64,000 nt of DNA from Thalassia testudinum (lineage: Eukaryota > Streptophyta > Magnoliopsida > Alismatales > Hydrocharitaceae), in NCBI GenBank assembly GCA_037157565.1, contig JAZHRO010000002.1, positions 40,072,501 to 40,136,500 of the forward strand, read 5' to 3'. The notes beneath the pieces are model-generated. The model saw nothing but the letters and a program-made list of their open reading frames with translations, was not told the origin of the DNA and made no database searches. Each line of letters starts with the position of its first letter. The stretch's first letter is position 1. Shown here piece after piece: positions 56,725 to 64,000 of the stretch. Both the position numbers and the translations under genes were made by a program.

Positions 56725-56871
56725 CGTCTAGCCTGGGCCATCTCTCCCAACCCTACTCGCTAGTCGCCTGGACGCCCGCCACCCCATCGCCAGACCTCTC
56801 ATCTCTCCTTTTCCCCGGCTTGGTTGTTTTTTGTGTGAAAAATTAAAGTGGGTATCACTCCTTTGATATCA

Positions 56872-57018
56872 AGTTGAAAAGATGAGCATTCTATTCTATC
56901 TCATAACCTTACACCCCAATATATAGGGATGTGGGAAAAGTACAAGGTAGTCCATACAAAACGGCAAAATAGAAGAGTTCACAAGCACACACGCTCTCAT
57001 GTTACATAACTCTAAACA
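56872..57018 (-). repeat. Copia 3 5' LTR
   Basis: Matches 46868-47014, 147 bp with roughly 85-90 percent similarity by eye. The PBS-like TGATATCAAAGG abuts its inner edge on the minus strand. Confidence 0.8.
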
Positions 57019-57282
57019 ATGTCTAATTGGTCTTCTTGAATATTTGGTAGAACCACCTCATCTCAAGGTAAAACCTGAAGATTTGGGACAATCACATTGT
57101 CTTGTTGATAAAGTTCGTGGTGGTTGAGGAGGAAGTTGTGTAATAGACTGGGAAGACTAATCATAATAAGATGATGGGGACCTTGCAATGCAAAATATTC
57201 TAGGAATATCCCATATCTTTGTGCTGCAAGATCACTTTAGCTAGTATTACTTTACTCATCATTATATCGACAACCATAGGAA

Positions 57283-58060
57283 TCATAATAGGTTGGATGT
57301 TGACTTGTGAATAGTAGTTAGGGAAGAAACTATATGAACTTTATGCCTCATCTTAGTGGAAGGTTGGTGTAGAGGAGGACTGGTGTAATGAGATCTATAA
57401 CAATAAAAACTCCATGACGATGATGTTGGGTCACCTCTAAAGATTGATTTTGTTAGATTAAGGGATCCCATTGATAAACTTAAACAATTATATACATCAT
57501 AGAAACTGAGCCATAACCTACACCATGGTCACGAGATCAACTTGGCAAGAGATCTCCATGGATAGTTCTATGTCGCTCTCGATGTTCTCGTCCAGCATCC
57601 TCTTCATCCCTATTAGGATGATATCTCCCACCTTTATTACTTTCTTATTATTGAGATTCAACCATCATTGCATTAGCATCGTCACTGCCTCCATCATTAT
57701 CATCATTGCATCATCTTTTGTTCCAGAAGGTAAATCTTCCTCTTCATTTGGACTCTCTTCAATGCCATGGATTACTCTTCTATTAGACCTACTACCTATA
57801 AATTTGTCTACATTTGTACTCATTTTTCTGCTATTTCATTATCAGAACAACCATTTTTATCAAGCAATAGTTCTCCATTGCTATTTAATCATACTTGTCA
57901 AACATCTTCATCATCTGTCTCCAAAAGGATATGCAACATCAATTGGGTCCATGTGCTCTTCCTTACGTTTTTCTCGTATATGTTTAATTTTTAATCTAAT
58001 GTTGTACTGGACAAATACTAAGTCCATCAACTTATCACTACCGAGGGGATTTCTTCTCTG
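57283..58060 (-). pseudogene. hAT transposase C-terminal (dimerisation) region
   Basis: Minus-strand text near 58050-57930 reads RNPLGSDKLMDLVFVQYNIR and LKIKHI then MDPIDVAYPF. This matches the 'RN-L----L-DLV-VHYNLRLR' end of plant DUF659/hAT transposases. Downstream are short degenerate frames to about 57283. Stops interrupt. Confidence 0.7.
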
Positions 58061-59032
58061 TAAGTGAATTAAGTTAAAGGTGCTCTAGTTCTTTTCATAC
58101 CCTCCTACATATGCTGTCTTAGATAAGATTTTAATGGTAACTAGGTGAAAGTTAGGAGCATCAACGCCATGTAAGTGTCATCATTAAGCTACAATAGAAA
58201 AATGAAAATGAACTTATGTAACTTGTGAATTGTGAAATAAACTCAAAATATATCTTCATATTTAAATCACAACCATGCTGAAAAGTCTTCACGCATATAT
58301 AGCATTGTTTCTCCTGAAAGGTAACTCATCTCTAAAATATTTATTTGTAAACCTTTTCAAAAAAATACTTACTTGTAAAGAACAATAAATTAGAACTATA
58401 TTATCTCCTCTACAACAATACAACTATACAAGTAAATGTATAACAACCTAGGCTAGAAGTACGATGATTTATCACCTCACTCATATAATCTATTTGTTAT
58501 TGGATGTCTTTCACGAGTTTAGAGAACTACTTGCACTGCTTTAAAGAACTCGTGATTACTACGAAATCTATATTTATAGTGATTTTAGATTTAGACAATA
58601 TGCTGCAAAATTAGGATTTACAATTAATCACTACAAAGACATGATGAAAATTTTATGAAACTTAATAGTTAAGTAAATTCATACCAATTCTATCGAGCAG
58701 ACGTAAACTTGTTTTATAGTCTCTCACTAATTATCTTCACATATTGCCGAGCTGACTTCCCAGGATTTTCTTTGACCTTTTGCTTCATCAATTCCATAGC
58801 TGCATATATACTTGCTAAGGTTGATTTTTTGTCACCATTAGCACAACTACAACAGGTTCCATAATGTTCACAACGAGTGAACAATTGTCGTACAACTTTG
58901 TGAAGGTCACATATTCCTCCACCTTCCCGATCTCCAATTTATTCTCTTTTTTATTTCCAATCATTGGAGATAAATATTTGTTTCAATCCAACTTTGTTGT
59001 CCAAATGAATTTGCAATGTAATGTAATTTGCT

Positions 59033-59737
59033 TCAAATTAAGTCCTGACTTACTGGTCTTACCAATTCACCCTTACATAATTTCCTCCTCATTGCTGGTA
59101 TATGTGAGTGATTGTGAATAAAACTTGTGATTGAATAGACATCTTGGATAAACGCATTTATCATCTTTCTTTTTCCAAAGTCCTTCAAAATTAGATGAAG
59201 GCAATGGATTGCATAAGGACTCCAAAAAACCTTATATTTACTAGACTTCATTAATTTCTTCCTAACTTTCTTAAAATTGCTATCATTATTAGTAACAATT
59301 TGTATCATATATTTAGATCCAACCTCCTTCACAACATTCACTATTAAATGATATATGTACTTACAATCCTTGATCAAATGCATTTATAGATTTCAAAAAG
59401 ATTTTTCTATCACAATAAAGAAGAAAATTTATTATTTACCTTCTTGTAAAGCTGGTCAACCTATTACACATAATGGAAATTCCATAACCCGACCATAGCC
59501 TCTTCAACTCATTTATGTATTTGTTGAAGACATCTTCCATATGTACAAATACTTGTTCATGATCTTGTGCAGGGTAGGAATCTTCACCCCTGTTCCTCCT
59601 TGGGCAATCTCATCTATAGTATGTTGCAGAAATGACCTGCCTACTACATTTACTAGAATCACATGTGCAAACAAGAGTGTAGATATAGCCTTACCTACTT
59701 TTTCTCTAACATTTCCAAGCATATCCTTAATGGTCAT
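59033..59737 (-). pseudogene. hAT transposase DUF659 core
   Basis: Frame 59737-59513: MLGNVREKVGKAISTLLFAH, SFLQHTIDEIAQGGTGVK and PTLHKIMNKYL. After a frameshift, INELKRLWSGYGISIMCN. Frame 59383-59033: VGSKYMIQIVTNNDSNFKKV, FWSPYAIHCLHLILKDFGK and INAFIQDVYSITSFIHNHS. The D of 'VTDNA' is replaced (VTNND), so a catalytic acid is probably lost. No BED finger was found upstream. Confidence 0.83.
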
Positions 59738-60069
59738 TTGGTTGTGGTCTATGCTTCGCCATTATCTCATACTAGGCTACTAGCTGTTCTATCAACTTCT
59801 GCCTCCCTTTGTTGTTTTGCAAGATGCTCAAGGATGGTGACGCAGGCAACACTTCCACTTCCTCTCTCATAGAACTTCCTATGGGCAAATTCTTCTTCTT
59901 CGTGTATTTTATGTTCACTCCTTGGAGATTCTCTAATAGCATTCCTTTATGTTTCTCTATACAAGAGTTTCAACATCACCAAAGTACTAAATATCGAAAT
60001 AGTCATCAATCATCTATATCAACATACTATTTTTCTTACATTCTCTCATGCGTCACTCCTTGACTTCTC

Positions 60070-62088
60070 AACATCTTTCATTTTCTTTCCTCATCCCTTG
60101 AGTCTTTTCTTTTTTTTTGACATGATTAGGTTTTCAAACCATTAACCATGGTCCATATTGTAAGGAGATAAGATCTATTAACATATAACTTGGAATAAAT
60201 AGTAAATGTGGTTTTTAGGTGAGATTTAAGACACAAAATTATGATTCAATTAGAGGCTTCAAGCTTAATTCATGATTTAACTAATATCATGGATAAAGAA
60301 ACTCAATTTACCCAATAATGGAGTAGATCTAAAGATTGATATTTGGAATGAACAACAAATGTGGTTTTAAAATAAGATTTAAGCCATGAAATCATGGTTA
60401 TATTGGAATGTAATTAGTAATTTTAGTAAGATAATGTGTAGAGAACATTAATCCATTCATTACTCCAAGAAACCTCAAACAAAAAGTTCTACATGGTGAT
60501 TTAGATTGCGAACTCGTGATTAAACCATACTTTAATGCGTGATTTGAGTAGAGATACAACATAAGTTCATGATTTGCGGAAAAAATGGATACAAATCATG
60601 CAAAAAATGATAGATCAAGACAAAAAAACTTGTAATTAATAGTAACAAACACTTTAGTCATTTAATTAGGAGCTAAGATTGCAAAGAAATTAAAGAAAAT
60701 AAGGTGAGTTGAGGATGATTACCAACTTGAGAGCTAAAGGATTGCTAAACATCACTCACCACACGAGAGAGAAGAAAAGCAAAAAGGTTGCCTACAAGTT
60801 AGGAACTTGGGGAAGAAAGAACATAAATGGAGATTGTGCATAGGTTAGGCAAAATATTGTCCATATTGATAGCGTATCGTCGACATTCATGAAAAATTTG
60901 CAAGGAAAGGACCAATGTTAATATCGGTTGATACCCCCAATATGGGCGATATAGGGGTATCGAATAATTTAAAGCAAATAGTACCAACAAACAAATCCTT
61001 TAAGACCAGGTGAAATCTACCAGAGTCTTGCCATTTTTTTTCTTTTGTTTCACAAATAAATTCTAAAGCATATGAAGATATCTCAAAGGAGCATAAATAT
61101 GCTCGAGCAAGGAAAGCGAAGTTTGATGATTTTTAATAGTGGTACATGAAAATAAGTGCAACAATATGATTTATCTCACAAGGGAATGGAAGAATTGCTA
61201 ACACTAATAATCAATACGACTTTATGAACTAGTGGTGGATTTCATGATATCCAAAATAATTCATTCACGGATTAGGCTGCGGTGATTCTACCCCTAAACA
61301 AGGGGCAATCAACACAAATTACTAATAATGTACGATGATTCTCTTTGAGAAAAGAAAGGAATGAAAAAATAACTACCAAAGAATGGAACGACATGTTGCT
61401 AAAATTGGAGCTCTTAAGAACAAAATTTTCAACATATCGGTGATATATCGCTAACATGTTGCTGACATATCTTTCCTTAAAGAAAAAATATTTCCTTGTA
61501 TGTGTAAGTGATTCCTAATTTATAAAGATTTTGAGGAATTGTCATCATGAGGCAATGTTATTGGCAGTGAGCCTATTGGCAACAACATGCCATATATCTA
61601 AGATCACATACTTCAAATCTAATTTGACTGATGATGGTGATACAAAATAGAAGTAAAAGCTTGAACATTAAGTTTCAAGATCCTTCTCCTTGATACGTTT
61701 TGTGGAAATCATCACAAATAGAGACTACAAATATCCATGGTGATACAATCTACCCAAATACTCTTTCGTCCTCCAAAAGAAAGGATGAAGGAAACATTCT
61801 AAGATTGCAGCTATATTGATCGTATCTTGAAAATTTAGAGGCTATAATCCTGTGCCTTAGTTATCTACTTTTGCATTAAGATTTTCAATATTGGGGATTC
61901 TTTTTTGATATGAAAGGATATGAAGAAGGTAAAAGTACAGATACCACATAAACTTTAAAATTGTATATGGTTGCTTTGTGTCTTTTTTTTTTAATGTTAT
62001 AGCTCTATCGATATGTCAGTAACTATGTCAATAGCACATTTATATTATCTTTTCATTCGAAATATATGATTTTGGTCTTCTAGACATT
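60070..62088. other. hAT 5' region with ATATCG-type subterminal repeats
   Basis: Non-coding AT-rich DNA. Near 60850-60965 and 61435-61480 there are repeated GATATCG/CGATAT-related words similar to those in the terminal repeats, as expected of subterminal transposase-binding repeats. Confidence 0.45.
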
Positions 62089-62253
62089 TGTTCATGTATG
62101 TAGTAGTTATTAAAATGTTCATTTCATCAAATTTGTGATATTTTGAGCCATTTTGGACCGTTTCAACGATTTTTCCAAAATTTCCTCAATGTCGATGACA
62201 TGCCCCCCTTTTGACCTATCAACACGACGTCGACATTAACATTTAAAACCTTG
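62089..62253. repeat. hAT right terminal inverted repeat
   Basis: Inverted match of 46248-46412: CATCAAATTTGTGATATTTT, CCATTTTGGACC and CGACATTAACATTTAAAACC. Confidence 0.75.
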
Positions 62254-64000
62254 TCAACAATTCAATCATGCTATAACTCCTCAAGCTAATTTCACTGATT
62301 CCACGTATATTAATTTCCAGCCTTGGTATACAGATAATGGGGAATCACGTCATGTTACAAACTCTTCGGCTAACCTTGATTTAGCCACTGAGTATAATGG
62401 CTCCGAAGAAGTCAAGCAGGTGAGAATATTTCTCATATTGGAACTAAACACTTCTCTCTTAAAAATAAACAGTTTCATCTTCGGGAAGTCAAAAGAGTGC
62501 CACAGGTTTGCAAGAATCTTTTATCTGTACACAAGTTTGCTAAATATAACAATTGCTTCTTTAAATTGCATGCTGAGTCTATTGTTGTAAAGGACAAGTG
62601 TAATCAATTGCCCCTATTCCAAGGCCAAGTTCATGAAGGACTATATAAACTCTGGCTTCCTAGGGACTTCTCCAAATCCTAATTTGCTGTTGTTTCTCAC
62701 AAGGTCATCCATACTCCTGCAGTCTCTGTACCCGCTGCTAGTACTACTGAATCTTCTTCTAATAAAGCTTCATTGTCCACATGGCATCCTAGACTTGGTC
62801 ATGCAAATTTTTCCACCGTTACAAAAGTTCACTCTTGTGGTTTTTCTGTTCACAATGATGTCTCTAATAAGCTTTGTGATGCTTGTATGCAAGGAAGGCA
62901 ACATAAACTTCATTTGCCAGCCTTTGCTTCAAAGAGTGCCAGTCCTTTTGATATCATTTTCTCTGATGTGTGGACTTCTCTCATATTATCTTCTGAAGGA
63001 TATAAGTATATTATTACTTTTATTGATGATTACTCAAGGTTTGTGTGGATTTTTCCCTTGGGACAGAAATCTGATGCCAATCCAATTTGTGTTCAATTTT
63101 TCAAATATGTTCAAACACAATTTCACAAGATTATCAAGGCTTTCCATTCTGAGTTTGGTAGGGAATATGAATGCTTCTCTATTTGGCTACAACAACAAGG
63201 CACTCAACACAGAATTTCTGCTCCACATACTCCTGAGCAGAATGGGGGCACTGAAAGGAAGAATAGACATATTATTGAAATGGCTAGGAGATTGATTATA
63301 GTGCTTGTCTTCCCCTTCGCCTATGGTATCATGCAATTCACACTACAGTCTATATAATCAATACTTTACCTTCACCTGTCTTGGATGGTGACAACCCTTA
63401 TTGGCTACTTTATGGACATCAGCCTGATTATAACTTCATGCGCACGTTTGGATGTGGGTGTTATCCCTTATTGAAATCTTATACCAACAAGGTCTACTTT
63501 GCATATCTTCCTTGGTTATAGCCCAAGTCACAAGGCTTATAAGTGTTACAACTTCAACACTGATAAGATCCTAATTGTCAGACATGTCTCCTTTGATGAG
63601 ACCTTATTTCCTTTCAAGCAAGTATCTGCCTGTACATCATCTCAATCAGCAGTCTCAGCTCCTGTTTTACCGGCAATACCTTCTACTTTGGTGCATCAAT
63701 TTCATTCTGTAAATTCCAATTCAGCACCAGCTCAGCTCCTGCAGTCTATGCTCCTGCTTCAGCACCTGTATCCGATTTGACACCTACAGCTTCAGCTCCT
63801 GATGTTCACGGTCAACCTCCAGTAGATAATACAGCTCCAGTACAGGCTCCTTCTCCTCCTATTCCAGTAGCTGCTCCAATTCCATCACTTGTTCCTTTGG
63901 TTTCCTCATCACCTTTACAGGATCCTCCACCAACTGCTCATGAGCCCAATAATGTGTGCAAACATTCTATGGCAACAAGATCTATGAGAGGTATTTTCAA
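62254..64000 (+). mobile_element. Ty1/copia element 4, protease to integrase, partial
   Basis: Coding text begins directly at the hAT border. A PWYTDNGESRHVTNS segment corresponds to the protease block (DNGES in place of DSGAS). Then VPQVCKNLLSVHKFAK (62497-62682), GAG-pre-integrase and integrase. Continues past the window end into the proline/alanine-rich spacer before RT. LTRs are outside. It is better preserved than copia 1 and 3, but has frameshifts near 62690 and 63350. Confidence 0.85.
62773..63357 (+). pseudogene. Copia 4 integrase, largely open
   Basis: WHPRLGHANFSTVTKV, CDACMQGRQHKLHLP (HHCC zinc site), IIFSDVWTS, YYIITFIDDYSRFVWIF-type block (catalytic D), HSEFGREYEC (second acidic block; the usual SDNGGEY is altered) and HTPEQNGGTERKNRHIIE (catalytic E). 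The frame ends at 63357; integrase continues at 63499 with IFLGYSPSHKAYKCYNF. Confidence 0.87.

Larger units (their letters stand above)
51275..56832 (-). mobile_element. Nearly full-length L1 LINE with 16-bp target duplication
   Basis: GGCTTGGTTGTTTTTT at 51275-51290 and 56817-56832 is a perfect 16-base duplication. The T run next to the left copy is the poly(A) tail of the minus-strand element. It carries ORF1 (zinc knuckles), ORF2 endonuclease, RT and zinc-binding domain. GC content is clearly higher than on either side. Several frameshifts make it inactive, but it is the youngest insertion in this nest. Confidence 0.92.
46868..57018 (-). mobile_element. Ty1/copia element 3, inserted in the hAT
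   Basis: LTRs at 46868-47014 and 56872-57018, flanked by a perfect ATGTC duplication (46863-46867 and 57019-57023). The minus-strand order from right is a decayed PBS (TGATATCAAAGG), leader, a zone split by a LINE, protease, GAG-pre-integrase, integrase, RT, RNase H and the PPT. Numerous breaks. No convincing gag capsid was found between 50330 and 51150. Confidence 0.86.
46248..62253 (-). mobile_element. Large hAT element, transposase-bearing, with nested insertions
   Basis: The left end CAGGGTTTTGAATGTCAATA and the right end (reverse complement CAAGGTTTTAAATGTTAATG) continue as inverted repeats for about 165 bp, to the AACCACTACATG / AACTACTACAT blocks. Without the copia at 46868-57018 it is about 5.9 kb. 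It contains a minus-strand DUF659/hAT transposase. The outer 8-mers TTGGCGAT and TCAACAAT do not match. Confidence 0.78.

Noticed and set aside
57525..58067. Plus-strand open frame of 180 codons, hydrophobic
   Set aside because: Antisense to the recognisable hAT transposase C-terminus.
62633..63295. Plus-strand 220-codon frame, leucine-rich, looking like a membrane protein
   Set aside because: It is a shifted frame of the copia integrase at 62773-63357, which has clear zinc and catalytic blocks.

Overview
The window looks like plant nuclear DNA. It holds one spliced host gene with short exons and very long introns, plus plant-type transposons: Ty1/copia elements, a Ty3/gypsy-like element primed by initiator-Met tRNA, L1 and RTE LINEs, and hAT DNA transposons. 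An angiosperm is certain enough; a large-intron monocot such as a palm would fit, but nothing seen here proves it. I found no tRNA, rRNA, CRISPR array or prokaryotic operon.

Layout. 1-5032: the gag end, primer-binding site and 5' LTR of a minus-strand retrotransposon, with a second LTR family (about 2609-4342) nested inside. 5033-8560: gene-poor, AT-rich and purine-rich DNA. 8560-38900: a host gene for an ELMO/CED-12 domain protein. It has a probable 5'UTR exon ending at 9025, nine coding exons between 15143 and 38865, and an intact 321-residue reading frame with GT-AG introns throughout. The 5'UTR intron holds three LINE fragments and a hAT element. Intron 2 (7.4 kb) holds a MITE, a triplicated exon-like unit, several hAT-type elements and a solo LTR carrying three G-boxes. 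Intron 3 (13,955 bp) holds a copia element split by a 2.7-kb solo LTR, more LINE fragments, a hAT-like element and a second copia fragment.

38866-46247: the 3' flank of the gene, a degraded Ty3/gypsy gag, a four-unit satellite-like tandem array (42025-43690), a GC-rich minisatellite, and an mTERF pseudogene on the minus strand. 46248-62253: a hAT element with TIRs of about 165 bp and a broken DUF659-type transposase on the minus strand. A 10-kb copia element sits in it, and a nearly full-length, GC-rich L1 LINE sits inside the copia. 62254-64000: the protease and integrase part of another copia element on the plus strand, running off the window.

The nesting can be dated by target-site duplications (TSDs). 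Conceptually removing the solo LTR at 26506-29189 or the hAT at 11529-12640 (with one TSD copy) restores the reading frame of the host element. The ELMO gene is the only gene that looks functional. The most unusual signals are arrays of the palindrome CAGACGTCTG shared by two LTR families, the triplicated exon-like unit beside a MITE, the satellite whose every unit carries a TATA-like motif, and the mismatched flanks of the large hAT element.
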